Part shown: piece after piece, positions 21,793-33,122 of the stretch | How positions within the stretch are numbered: position 1 is the first letter of the stretch | Layout of the letters: every line of letters begins with the position of its first letter | Source: Siphonodentalium dalli | Taxonomy: Eukaryota; Mollusca; Scaphopoda; Gadilida; Siphonodentaliidae | Assembly: GCA_032622095.1 (NCBI GenBank) | Contig: CP136068.1 | Location: 2,583,314-2,647,313, forward strand | DNA length: 64,000 nt | Direction: 5' to 3' | Program-made: the position numbers and the translations under genes | Notes under the pieces: model-generated | Seen by the model: only the letters and a program-made list of their open reading frames with translations | The model's database searches: none | Told to the model about the DNA's origin: nothing

Positions 21793-22434
21793 TTCTGTCT
21801 GTATGTATGTATGTATGTATGTATGTCATTTATACAAATCTACGATTCTCGACCGATCGGGACGAAACTTGGTACGTGTGTGTAGTTTGACCAGGCGTCG
21901 TCGTTGTCGTATTGGCGAGCCTGTGCGGCGCCCGCTTCGCGCATGCGCAGACGAGATCTCGGAAACGGGTGGAGCTATCGACTTGAAATTTGCTATGTGA
22001 ATGTATCTTGTCCCGGATACGAATTTTATCGGGTCGCCGAGCCCGTGCGATGCCAGCTTCACGCATGCGCAGACGAGATCTCGGAAACGGGTGGAGCTAT
22101 CGACTTGAAATTTGGTATGTGAATGTATCTTGCCCCGGATACGAATTTTATCGGGTCGCCGAGCCCGTGCGACGCCAGCTTCGCGCATGCGCAGACGAGA
22201 TCTCGGAAACGGGTGGAGCTATCGACTTGAAATTTGCTATGTGAACGGTTGGAGCTATCGACTTGAAATTTGTTATGTGAATGTATCTTGCCCCGGATAT
22301 GAATTTTATCGGGTCGCCGAGCCTGTGCGCCGCAAGCTTCGCGCATGCGCAGACCAGATCTCGGAAACGGGTGGAGCTATCGACTTGAAATTTGGTTTTT
22401 GAATAGCCCGGACAACGTCGGGCTCATCGGCTAG
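21793..22434 (+). mobile_element. Non-autonomous Helitron-like element with 122-bp internal repeats
   Basis: The 3' end has the Helitron layout: hairpin AGCCCG-GACAACGT-CGGGCT (22404-22423), a short spacer, then CTAG followed by T. Upstream are four GC-rich units (CATGCGCAGACGAGATCTCG, GAAACGGGTGGAGCTATCGA) with period 122 bp; the last interval holds an extra 36-bp partial unit. The left side starts at a (TATG)n tract. The exact 5' end is uncertain. Confidence 0.7.
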
Positions 22435-22772
22435 TATGTATATAGAGGTCAAATAATACCCCACACCCCCCCCCCCCTTTGGCAAATTTAACCCTTTGTA
22501 GGACAATTTGAATTGTGAGGTGTGATGTGAAAACAACATTATATTTAGTACAATTCTCAACCCTGAATTTTAAATTCACATTTCGGCTGACTTATTCAGA
22601 ACCTGAGAAATAAGCTGAAAGCAGTGGACACTAGATTTACATCTTTCAAAATCATATTACAGTATAGCGTATATGCCCAGGAACTGTGTTGTGGAAGGAA
22701 TAATTTTAATGGCCTTGCACAGTATTTCTCCACAGATCTGAGGCAATTATATGGCAGTGTACGATAGACTGA
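22435..22772. other. Unassigned sequence
   Basis: Includes a poly-C run (22467-22478). No feature recognised. Confidence 0.4.
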
Positions 22773-23326
22773 TTAACCCTTTGATGACGGAGCTGCGCTG
22801 GCGCAACATTAATAACCCTGTGCCAATGCATTCTCTTATATATGTGAGTCGACCATATGTCGCCTCGCATATATAAGAGAATGCATTGGCCTAACAATTT
22901 TTTATCACTTTTCTTACATTCTTTAACAATTTTTAGAATTTTTTCTTATATTCTTTAACAATTTTCATAAATTTTCTTACATTCTTTACAAATTTTATCA
23001 TTTATATAATTTGTTCTTACATTCTTTAACAATTTTATCATTTTTAAAGATTTTTTTCTTAACATTCTTTATCATTTTTTCTTACATTCTTTTAACAGTT
23101 TTTATCATTATTTCTTATATTCTTTAACATTTTTTTATTATTTAAAAAAAAAAAATTCTTAGTTTCTTCAACAATTATAAAAAAATTATATAAAATTTGT
23201 TAGGCCAATGCATTCTCTTATACATGGAAGGTGACCTATGGTTGACTCGCAAATACATGTATAAGAGAATGCATTGGCACAGGGTTTTCGCAAAAATTCG
23301 GTAAGTTCCCGTCATGAAAGGGTTAA
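22773..23326. mobile_element. piggyBac-like MITE family C, termini type II, full copy
   Basis: 554 bp, TTAA-CCCTTTGATGACGGAGCT ... GTTCCCGTCATGAAAGGG-TTAA. After the left TIR comes GCGCTGGCGCAACATTAA; before the right TIR is TTTTCGCAAAAATTC. The two core hairpins are separated by a long spacer of TTCTTACATTCTTTAACAAT-like ~35-bp repeats (22905-23195). Confidence 0.9.
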
Positions 23327-23397
23327 GTTTGTATAAATCTATTTCATATACTTAACAGACTATATTGATCTCCAGAACATGACAATAGCACCCAATT

Positions 23398-23454
23398 ACA
23401 GTAATTACATAATTCTGCTGTGGTTAAGACGTCGATTATTTAGGGCATTACTGA
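23398..23454. mobile_element. MITE family B, solo right arm (copy 7)
   Basis: ACAGTAATTACATAATTCTG...GGGCATTACTG: most of the left arm is deleted. Confidence 0.85.
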
Positions 23455-24103
23455 ACCAAGTCTAATTTGAAGAATTGAAGATACATTATTGCTTTAACTG
23501 AAGAGAGAGATGAGAAGCTACATGTAGATAACACTGACTCAATTTCTCACTATACATGTAATAACCTCAAGTACATTGATGAATATCTTCTGAAAAACAT
23601 GGTCACATATCCCATGAACATAGACACACGCGAACTCAGACAGGAGCTATCAAAATGATAAATAAACATGGTCACATATCCAACAAATAAAGGAATGCTG
23701 AAACTCTTGATATGTACTATCAAAATCAAATCACAAAGAATTGGGATTAACTTTCATAAAAACAAAGGAAATGACTTATCTGTTTCCTTATTACGATCAT
23801 CAGATATTAGGACGGCAAGTTCAAAATAATTTTACAAAGGAGATAAGCATACTGTTCTAACTACAGTTGTATGTTAATATCCTGTGGCTATTATGATCTT
23901 GATCACATAATTAAGGTGTATATCTCAATTACATTATAGAATAATCTGATTTGAGTTGGATCAAAACATTAATGTTTTATTTCACATGCAATCGTTCATG
24001 AACTTATGAGGGAATTATTGATCTTTTTACAGGGCTATGGATTCCTATAATGTATTTAAAATATTATGAATATTTAACCCTGTCATCACACTTCCCTTCC
24101 CAA
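23455..24103. other. Unassigned sequence
   Basis: Short phrase ACATGGTCACATATCC occurs at 23599 and 23668. No family, exon or RNA recognised. Confidence 0.4.
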
Positions 24104-24188
24104 TTAACACTTTCATTACTGGAGCTTTCTGAGTTTTTGCAAAAACCCTGTGCCAATGCATTCTCTTATATATGCGAGTCGACCATAT
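24104..24188. mobile_element. MITE family C, type II, left-end fragment
   Basis: TTAACACTTTCATTACTGGA ... TTTTGCAAAAACCCTGTGCC followed by half a core hairpin, broken at GTCGACCATA. Confidence 0.8.
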
Positions 24189-24594
24189 AAACAGAGCAAG
24201 ATATCCTACGATAAAAACATCACTCAAATCAAGAAGATATCAAAATAGAATACATTCTTACAAGAGAAGTGATGAAAAAGTCAAGAGTTTTCTAAAGTAA
24301 GCATCATTTTTAACTATGAAGTATTTTGGAAGATTAAAAAATGAAAAAAATTAGAAGTAAACATTCTGATATTTTGAATTTTTTTTCCAGAAAACTAATG
24401 TAAACACAATTGCACTCCAAAATTCACAATGAGTGAAAACAGGATGCACTTTAGAGTGACACACAGTCTAAACATCTTTAATGATGCCAATATCAACACA
24501 GTAAGATATCCCATGATAGAGAAACCACCACTCAGATCTGATAAATACCAAAATAATGCAACTTCTTATAAAACAGACGTATTCACAGAGAACT

Positions 24595-24806
24595 ACAGTA
24601 ATGCCCTAAATAATCGACTGCTTAACCACAGCAGAATTAAGGGTAACTTTTCAGGATTTAGTCGGAAATATGGCTTGTTGCCATTCATCGGAAAGCTCTC
24701 AGTGATAGCTTTCCAATGGCAACAAGCCATATTTCCGACTAAATCCTGAAAAATTACCTATAATTCTGCTGTGGTTAAGGAGTCGATTATTCGGGGCATT
24801 AATGTA
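24595..24806. mobile_element. MITE family B, copy 8 (full length)
   Basis: TA-CAGTAATGCCC ... GGGCATTAATG-TA; small loop deletion. Confidence 0.92.
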
Positions 24807-25054
24807 GATAATAAGCAGACATCAGTTACAGTGAAAACTCAAAATACCTACAAATAAATCAATGGGAATCAAGTAATTAATTATCAGTTAAGATGCACTT
24901 TGCTAAGTAAAGGTAAATTTGACTGATAATTTGACACTTTTCTGACCCAGGAAAGTTAGCATTGTATGAAACCATCACAGCCTGAACACCCTTAATGAAG
25001 CCAATATCAACAGTCAGATAACCAATGATAAAAAACATCACTCAGATCTAGCAG

Positions 25055-25582
25055 ATTTTTGCGAAAACCCTGTGCCAATGCATTCTCTTACATACTAGTA
25101 TGCGAGTCGACCATAGGTCGCCTCGCATATATAAGAGAATGCATTGGCCTAACAAATTATATATTATTTTTTAGAATTGTTAAAGAATGTAAGAAAAATG
25201 AAAAAAAATGTTTTAAAAAATGTTAAGGAATATAAGAAATAATGATAAAAATTGATAAAAGAATGCAAGAAAAAATGATAAAGAATGTAAGAAAAAAAAA
25301 TGATAAAATTGTTAAAGAATGTAAAGAACAAATTATATAAATGATAAAATTTGTAAATAATATTGTTATAGAATGTAAGAAAAATAATGAAAATTGTTAA
25401 AGAATATAAGAAAAAAATATAAAAAATTGTTAAAGAATGTAAGAAAAGTGATAAAAAATTGTTAGGCCAATGCATTCTCTTATTTTTGCGAGGTGACATA
25501 TGGTCAACTTGCATATATAAGAGAATGCATTGGCACAGGGTCATTAATGTTGCACCAGCAAGCTCCGTCACCAAAGGGTTAA
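25055..25582. mobile_element. piggyBac-like MITE family C, type II, 5'-truncated
   Basis: Starts inside the element (TTTTTGCGAAAACCCTGTGC); ends GCTCCGTCACCAAAGGG-TTAA. Two core hairpins with a long spacer of AAAGAATGTAAGAAAAAATG-type repeats. Confidence 0.85.
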
Positions 25583-25605
25583 TAACCATCACAGCCTGAA
25601 CACCT

Positions 25606-25994
25606 TTAACCCTTTACCCAACAAAACGGACAAAACCGGCCAAATAAAGCTTCAACAGCCTAAAATATCTTCGGTCTGTCTCAATAGAACCATACAAATA
25701 TGGATATCATTGGAACCGGCTCCTTGACCACATTGTGATAGTTACAGTTATGCCATGTGCCAATGCATTCTCTTATATATGCGAGTCGACCATAGGTCGC
25801 CTCGCATATATAAGAGAATGCATTTGCCTAAAAAAAAAACTTTTTACCATTTTTTCTTACATTCTTTAACAATTTTAGAATTTTTAATGTGTTAAGCCAA
25901 TGCATTCTCTTATATATGCGAGGCGACCTATGGTCGACTCGCATATATAAGAGAATGCATTGGCACAGGGCCCTTCTGTTGGGTAAAGGGTTAA
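25606..25994. mobile_element. piggyBac-like MITE family C, type I, full copy 3
   Basis: TTAA-CCCTTTACCCAACA ... TGTTGGGTAAAGGG-TTAA, same organisation as the copy at 20051, spacer ~10 bp shorter. Confidence 0.9.
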
Positions 25995-26342
25995 CAAAGC
26001 CAATATCAACAGAGTGAGATATCCAATGATAAAAACATCACTCAGATCTCGCAGATATCAAAACAATACGACTTCTTATAAAAGAGATGAAAAGAAAATA
26101 AGACTTTGGTTATAGTGAAAACTAAAATTTCCTACAAATGATTTGAAATGAACCAATTAACAATTCACAAGGAAAGATGCACTTAACAAAGTACAAGAAA
26201 ATTTGACAGACAATTTGACATGTTTCTGACAAAGAAATGTTGGCAGTGTATGTGTAAAACTGGACCCGCAAAGACTGGAAGTCGGCTGAAACACCTTTAA
26301 TAATGCCAATATCAACAGAGGAAGAGCTGAAAATAACACACC

Positions 26343-26787
26343 CAAGCCTGCAAATAGCGTGCCTGTCATATGCAGAATGAGGTCCGCAGAGGGCGAATTT
26401 AGTGATGCTATCCCGCACAGCGGGCTACCATCACCAAATTCACCCTCTGGAGACCTCATTCTGCTTAGGCCTCATATTCTGGGAAGTATCTATAGTATCA
26501 AATTAACATTGTCTTTAGTTACATTTCCCTTCTACGAAGTTTCTATATCCCCTAACTTGCAGAAGATAAAATTCATAATTGAGGTACCCAATAGGTGAAC
26601 ATCACCAACTTCAACTGGGGAACTTCAATCTGATCCTAGATCTGTAATAGCTATTGATGGCCTTAGAAGAATGAGGTCCCCAGAGGGTGAATTTAGTGAT
26701 GCTAGCCCACTATGTGGGATAGCGTCACTAAATTCACCCTCTGGGGACCTCATTCTGAAAATGACAGACACACTATTTGCAGGCTTG
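26343..26787. mobile_element. Family E foldback (hAT-like), full copy
   Basis: CAAGCCTGCAAATAGCGTGC ... ACACTATTTGCAGGCTTG, flanked by AACACACC on both sides (perfect 8-bp target duplication). Confidence 0.93.
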
Positions 26788-27325
26788 AACACACCTTGTT
26801 ATAAAAGGGTGAAAGAAATTTCGACTTTGTTTCCTTTAAAAACTCGACAAATGAATGAATGGGAATCAAGTAACTATTCATTGCTAAAGATTTAAACAGA
26901 AAATATGACACTTTTTCTGTAGAAGTTGTCTTAATTCTGATGATGGAATGTTACCACTGTTAAAAACACACTTTAAATGAAGCCAATATCAACAGAACGA
27001 GATATCAAATGATAAAACATCACTCAGATGTGGCAGGTATCAAAACAATACAACTTCTTATAAAAGAGATCAATTTCCACCACAGAACTGATGAAAAGAA
27101 AATAAACCTTGGTTACAGCGGAAGAGTTTTTTGAAGAAAACATCAGTGAGTCAGTATTTTGGAAGGCTTCTATATATAACTGGATTTGATCTACATCAAG
27201 TTAACTTTTAATAGTTGTCGGTTTGATGCAAAGTGCTTCTTTATATTAAATTGGATGAGCCAAGTTACTAGTAGCTATTACGAATGTGTAAATTCTGGCT
27301 CTGACTGAGATCTAGAACTACTAGT

Positions 27326-27499
27326 ACAGTAATGCCCTAAATAATCGACTCCTTAACAACAGTAGAATTATGGGTAACTTTTCAGGATTTCTGAGAGCTT
27401 TCTGATGAATGGCAACAAGCCATATTTCCGACTAAATCCTGAAAAGTTACCTATAATTCTGCTGTGGTTAAGGAGTTGATTACTTAGGGCGTTACTGTA
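27326..27499. mobile_element. MITE family B, copy 9
   Basis: TA-CAGTAATGCCC ... GGGCGTTACTG-TA. The left arm is cut after CAGGATTT and joins the loop directly. Confidence 0.9.
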
Positions 27500-28170
27500 C
27501 CTGTACAGGTATTGGAACTACTGTCCCATCACAACACTGTCTTCCCTCTTTTTGGTTGTTTGCGGTTTATGGAAGAGTTTAAGGGGAGTGTCCAGTTTGA
27601 AAATAATCTGTCACTAAAATGGTTGCGTCAAAATTAGCCTGGAAATTTCAATATGATAACAAATTCACAATAAGTAAAGACAGACTGACCTCTAACGTAA
27701 ACTGTAACTGATGAATACACCATTCAATAATCCTGTTTAAAATCCACTGTTCAAAAAACAAACACAAAAGACACCCATGTGAAGTTGCAGTGTGTTCCGT
27801 CCATGTGAAGTTGCAGTGTATTTCATGTGAAGTTGCAGTGTATTTGGCTCCATGTAAATCTATTATGAATGCTGTAATCCTGACTCTCTGACTGAGATGA
27901 GAACAGTATTGAATTTAGCACTTAACTGGATGCATGTTTAATTAACCAGGAATCATGGAATCCAAACTGTGAGTATTAACAGATGGGGAATTCATTCCAG
28001 GGATAAATTAGTCTGAGCAGCCTAGAGAGCAGAGAGCAGAGAGCACCAGTTATTGATGAGAAATCACCACCACCTCTCAAAATCACAACATATTACCAAT
28101 CACAGCCAGTAATCATCCTTAGCTGTTACATAGCAGCTGGCGAGTTTTTGGTCAATATATATATAACAGT
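27500..28170. other. Mostly unassigned sequence; contains a ~22-bp triplication
   Basis: CATGTGAAGTTGCAGTGTRT occurs three times at 27778-27835, followed by GGCTCCATGTAAATCTATTA. A near copy of 27798-27875 lies inside the family B element at 29241. Nothing else recognised. Confidence 0.6.
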
Positions 28171-29235
28171 ATTAACTAAAGATATTGATGACCAGGGGAA
28201 TGGACCTATTAATAGAGACAGGGCAGGGGAGGGGGGTATCTTGTAAACATTGTTAGCTGTGGCCCATGGTCAATATGTCAGAGTTATCTCTGTCAATATA
28301 TAATAGGCAATACTGATGACCCATGGTCATTTGATAGATCTTTAAATGGACCCATGAGTGTATTTGAGCAACACAGGCTACAGCTGTAGCTGGCTAGGCA
28401 TGTGCAGTAGAAAGCTACAATGGTCACAGCTGGTGGTCACTAACTATTGTAGCACTACTCTGAACTTGGAATGTGGCTGATGGATAATATTAAACCAGCA
28501 TAATGTTGGCATTATGTTGCAATATCAATTCACCAATGGTCTCCCTGGCTGCAGCAAGCACATTTGAAGCAATTAACACTCGTACTAAGTCCATGCCTCC
28601 ATAAATCTGATATTTAAATGAGTATGATATGTGATTATATCTCGTTTTCTAAATCGGCATATGCAAACAAGATATAATTATATATATCTTTACGAAATAA
28701 GTTTAATTATTCACTAAACAATAAATATATCATAGATATAACATATCTAGTTTGATGCCAACAAAATGGGAATGACAGTTATGTGTCCCCAGGGAGCAGT
28801 ATTAAAAAAATATCTCCCCGATAAGAAATTCTCCTATCAGAGTCGGAGTACAATGTTTAGTGATAGTCGCCATTCATTTCCCTGGCCTCTGTAGCTTCCT
28901 ACTGCCCATGTCTTATAAGTCACAGCTGGCTGTAGCCGGCTACAGCTGGCTACAGTTTTTTGCTCAAACACACTCCATGAATACAGACTGGGTGTAGTGA
29001 ATGAATAGAGACAGGTGTGTTGTGACTGGGAGGGGAGTCTCTCAATCATTGTTAGTTGTGGTCAATATTTACATAGCAGCTGTCCTGTCTTTCTGGTCAC
29101 TCTATAACATGGGACATTGATGACCAGTGCACAGTTATTAACATGGTGACTCTGAGAGGAGCCATGAATACAGACAGGCGCAGCTGTCAGGGTGTATCTT
29201 GGTCAATATATAACACAGCTTTATATAATACACAG
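28171..29235. repeat. Diverged dispersed units ('GTTAGCTGTGG ... GTCAATATATAA ... TTGATGACC')
   Basis: Phrases CATTGTTAG(C/T)TGTGG, AGCTGTCCTGTCTT, GGTCAATATATAAC and ATTGATGACC recur in the same order around 28180-28330, 28960-29115 and 29160-29220, and again at 32200-32350 where they pass into the 34-bp satellite. Reads as an old ~250-bp repeated unit; no coding signal. Confidence 0.6.
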
Positions 29236-29240
29236 GATAT

Positions 29241-29516
29241 ACAGTAATGTTCTAAGTAATTGACCCCTTAACCACACCAGAATTATGGGTAACTTTTCAG
29301 GGTTTAGTTGGAAATATGGCTTGTTGCCATTCATCGGAAAGCTCTCACTGAGAGACGTCCATGTGAAGTTGCAGTGTATTTCGCTCCATGTAAATCTATT
29401 ATGAATACTGTGTGAGCTTTCCGATGAATGGCAACAAGCCATATTTCCGACTAAATCCTGAAGTTACCCATTATTCTGCTGTGGTTAAGGGGTCGATTAC
29501 TTAGGGCATTACTGTA
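29241..29516. mobile_element. MITE family B, copy 10, with foreign DNA in the loop
   Basis: Complete arms TA-CAGTAATGTTC ... GGGCATTACTG-TA, but the loop is enlarged by ~59 bp (29354-29412) matching local sequence at 27798-27875. Confidence 0.9.
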
Positions 29517-29849
29517 TTGATGACCAATGGATAGTTCATATGAGAACTCTAAAGGTGCGATTACACCATTGAGCTTCTTGATTTATTAAGCTCCAAATGG
29601 TAACCATAGGGGGTGATGCTGGATGTTCACATTACACCACCCAGCAAACTTTTAAAAGCACTGTTTTATCATGAAATCTTTCACAAAATGTCAATTATAA
29701 TTAAATAAATAACATTATATTTACTAACTTGACTCCAATATTGTGAATTGCACATGTGGTTTTTATCAGGTATCAAGAGGAATTATGTTATTTAACTGCT
29801 GGGGTTCCTTGCTGTATGCAAAAAAAACAGCTGGGTCCCTTTCCCAACA
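29517..29849. other. Unassigned sequence
   Basis: No recognised feature before the 77-bp satellite. Confidence 0.4.
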
Positions 29850-32165
29850 GCTTGCTCTTTGGGTAATTAATAAGTGCTGAGCTGTATGGAATGGCATGGT
29901 ATTACACGATGCAGCACCCCTCTTCAGCTTGCTCTTTGGGAAGTTAATAAGTGCTGAGCTGTATGGAATGGCATGGTATTACAGGATGCAGCACCCCTCT
30001 TCAGCTTGCTCTTTGGGAAGTTAATAAGTGCTGAGCTGTATAGAATGGCATGGTATTACAGGATGCAGCACCCCTCTTCAGCTTGCTCTTTGGGAAGTTA
30101 ATAAGTGCTGAGCTGTATAGAATGGCATGGTATTACAGGATGCAGCACCCCTCTTCAGCTTGCTCTTTGGGAAGTTAATAAGTGCTGAGCTGTATAGAAT
30201 GGCATGGTATTACAGGATGCAGCACCCCTCTTCAGCTTGCTCTTTGGGAAGTTAATAAGTGCTGAGCTGTATAGAATGGCATGGTATTACAGGATGCAGC
30301 ACCCCTCTTCAGCTTGCTCTTTGGGTAGTTAATAAGTGCTGAGCTGTATAGAATGGCATGGTATTACAGGATGCAGCACCCCTCTTCAGCTTGCTCTTTG
30401 GGTAGTTAATAAGTGCTGAGCTGTATGGAATGGCATGGTATTACAGGATGCAGCACCCCTCTTCAGCTTGCTCTTTGGGTAGTTAATAAGTGCTGAGCTG
30501 TATAGAATGGCATGGTATTACAGGATGCAGCACCCCTCTTCAGCTTGCTCTTTGGGAAGTTAATAAGTGCTGAGCTGTATAGAATGGCATGGTATTACAG
30601 GATGCAGCACCCCTCTTCAGCTTGCTCTTTGGGTAGTTAATAAGTGCTGAGCTGTATGGAATGGCATGGTATTACACGATGCAGCACCCCTCTTCAGCTT
30701 GCTCTTTGGGTAGTTAATAAGTGCTGAGCTGTATGAAATGGCATGGTATTACACGATGCAGCACCCCTCTTCAGCTTGCTCTTTGGGTAGTTAATAAGTG
30801 CTGAGCTGTATGAAATGGCATGGTATTACACGATGCAGCACCCCTCTTCAGCTTGCTCTTTAGGTAGTTAATAAGTGCTGAGCTGTATGGAATGGCATGG
30901 TATTACACGATGCAGCACCCCTCTTCAGCTTGCTCTTTAGGTAGTTAATAAGTGCTGAGCTGTATGGAATGGCATGGTATTACACGATGCAGCACCCCTC
31001 TTCAGCTTGCTCTTTAGGTAGTTAATAAGTGCTGAGCTGTATGGAATGGCATGGTATTACATGATGCAGCACCCCTCTTCAGCTTGCTCTTTAGGTAGTT
31101 AATAAGTGCTGAGCTGTATGGAATGGCATGGTATTACACGATGCAGCACCCCTCTTCAGCTTGCTCTTTAGGTAGTTAATAAGTGCTGAGCTGTATGGAA
31201 TGGCATGGTATTACACGATGCAGCACCCCTCTTCAGCTTGCTCTTTAGGTAGTTAATAAGTGCTGAGCTGTATGGAATGGCATGGTATTACATGATGCAG
31301 CACCCCTCTTCAGCTTGCTCTTTAGGTAGTTAATAAGTGCTGAGCTGTATGGAATGGCATGGTATTACATGATGCAGCACCCCTCTTCAGCTTGCTCTTT
31401 GGGTAGTTAATAAGTGCTGAGCTGTATGGAATGGCATGGTATTACATGATGCAGCACCCCTCTTCAGCTTGCTCTTTGGGTAGTTAATAAGTGCTGAGCT
31501 GTATGGAATGGCATGGTATTACACGATGCAGCACCCCTCTTCAGCTTGCTCTTTGGGTAGTTAATAAGTGCTGAGCTGTATGGAATGGCATGGTATTACA
31601 CGATGCAGCACCCCTCTTCAGCTTGCTCTTTGGGTAGTTAATAAGTGCTGAGCTGTATGGAATGGCATGGTATTACACGATGCAGCACCCCTCTTCAGCT
31701 TGCTCTTTGGGTAGTTAATAAGTGCTGAGCTGTATGGAATGGCATGGTATTACACGATGCAGCACCCCTCTTCAGCTTGCTCTTTGGGTAGTTAATAAGT
31801 GCTGAGCTGTATGGAATGGCATGGTATTACACGATGCAGCACCCCTCTTCAGCTTGCTCTTTGGGAAGTTAATAAGTGCTGAGCTGTATAGAATGGCATG
31901 GTATTACATGATGCAGCACCCCTCTTCAGCTTGCTCTTTGGGTAGTTAATAAGTGCTGAGCTGTATGGAATGGCATGGTATTACACGATGCAGCACCCCT
32001 CTTCAGCTTGCTCTTTGGGTAGTTAATAAGTGCTGAGCTGTATAGAATGGCATGGTATTACAGGATGCAGCACCCCTCTTCAGCTTGCTCTTTGGGTAGT
32101 TAATAAGTGCTGAGCTGTATGGATGGCATGGTATTACACGATGCAGCACCCCTCTCCAGCTTGCT
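29850..32165. repeat. 77-bp satellite, ~30 copies
   Basis: Unit GCTTGCTCTTTGGGTAGTTA, ATAAGTGCTGAGCTGTATGG, AATGGCATGGTATTACACGA, TGCAGCACCCCTCTTCA. Copies are >95% alike and differ at a few diagnostic sites (GGGAAG/GGGTAG/TAGGTAG, ATAGAA/ATGGAA/ATGAAA, ACAGG/ACACG/ACATG) that run in blocks. Confidence 0.97.
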
Positions 32166-32325
32166 TAATAAAGCAAGCTTAATGGTATAATGGCACCAAC
32201 TGAGTGGACCTACATGTATGAATACAGACAGGGGTGATGGACAGGGGAAGGAGGTGTACCTCCCAATCATTGTTAGCTGTGGCCGATAGTTGCATAGAGC
32301 TGTCCTGTCTTCTTTCTTGGTCAAT
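32166..32325. repeat. Diverged unit bridging to the 34-bp satellite
   Basis: ATGAATACAGACAGGGGTGA, CATTGTTAGCTGTGG and AGCTGTCCTGTCTT repeat the order seen at 28960-29115. Confidence 0.55.
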
Positions 32326-32745
32326 AAATAACATGGAATATTGATGACCGCTGGGCAATATATAACAAGGAATATTGATGACCGCTGGGCAATATATAAC
32401 ATGGAATATTGATGACCGCTGGGCAATATATAACAAGGAATATTGATGACCGCTGGACAATATATAACAAGGAATATTGATGACCGCTGGGCAATATATA
32501 ACAAGGAATATTGATGACCGCTGGGCAATATATAACATGGAATATTGATGACCGCTGGGCAATATATAACAAGGAATATTGATGACCGCTGGACAATATA
32601 TAACATGGAATATTGATGACCGCTGGGCAATATATAACAAGGAATATTGATGACCGCTGGACAATATATAACATGGAATATTGATGACCGCTGGACAATA
32701 TATGAAATGGAAATATTGATGACCGCTGGACAATATGAGAACCAT
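32326..32745. repeat. 34-bp satellite, ~12 copies
   Basis: Unit GAATATTGATGACCGCTGGG then CAATATATAACAAG. Variants AAGG/ATGG and GGGC/GGAC are interspersed. The unit is the 3' part of the diverged unit that precedes it. Confidence 0.95.
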
Positions 32746-32783
32746 GAATTAGTGGAACCATGAAGAAAGGGGTGTAGTGATGG

Positions 32784-33052
32784 TAAGCCCTTTCATGATG
32801 GGAGCTGCGCTGGTGCAGCATTAAAGATCCTGTGCCAGTGCATTGTCTTAACAGTATATATGCGAGTTTCCCATAGCGAGACTCACATATACAAGAAAAT
32901 GCACTGGCTTACAAGGTCAAGTTAAATATTGTTAGGCCAATACATTCTTTTATATATGTGAGTCTCCCTTTGGGAGACTTGCATGTATAAGAGACTGCAT
33001 TGGCACAGGGTTTTCGCAAAATTTCAGGAAGCTCCAGTCATGGAAGGGTTAC
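32784..33052. mobile_element. piggyBac-like MITE family C, type II variant (two complete hairpins)
   Basis: CCCTTTCATGATGGGAGCTG ... GCTCCAGTCATGGAAGGG-TTA. Loops differ from the other copies (CCCATAGCGAG, CCCTTTGGGAG), with GTGCCAGTGCATT in one arm. Terminal TTAA decayed to TAAG and TTAC. Confidence 0.8.
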
Positions 33053-33122
33053 TTGTGAGGGGGGAGGTGTCATAATTATTCTAAGTTGTGACATGTCACA
33101 GCTGTCGAGTTTGAGGACGTAC
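33053..33122. other. Intron start downstream of the exon (minus strand)
   Basis: On the minus strand begins GTACGTCC. Sequence is unremarkable. Confidence 0.4.

Larger units (their letters stand above)
24189..27135. repeat. Ancient ~400-bp tandem duplication (about 5 diverged copies), interrupted by MITEs
   Basis: The phrase 'GCCAATATCAACAGAGTGAG / ATATCCAATGATAAAAACAT / CACTCAGATCTCGCAGATAT / CAAAACAATACGACTTCTTA' recurs in diverged form at about 24190, 24485, 24990, 25997, 26290 (short) and 26975. Between copies, common flanking text (AAAGATGCACTT, TTGACACTTTTCTGAC, CACAGCCTGAACACC) also recurs. Family B, C and E elements sit between or inside the units. Confidence 0.75.

Noticed and set aside
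21764-22402. Overlapping frames of 72-120 aa on both strands (MRRRDLGNGWSYRLEI etc.)
   Set aside because: The 122-bp GC-rich Helitron internal repeat; frames overlap on both strands and end with the repeat.
32100-32821. Minus-strand frames of 166-188 aa (PAVINIPCYILPSGHQ)
   Set aside because: 34-bp satellite read in several frames at once.
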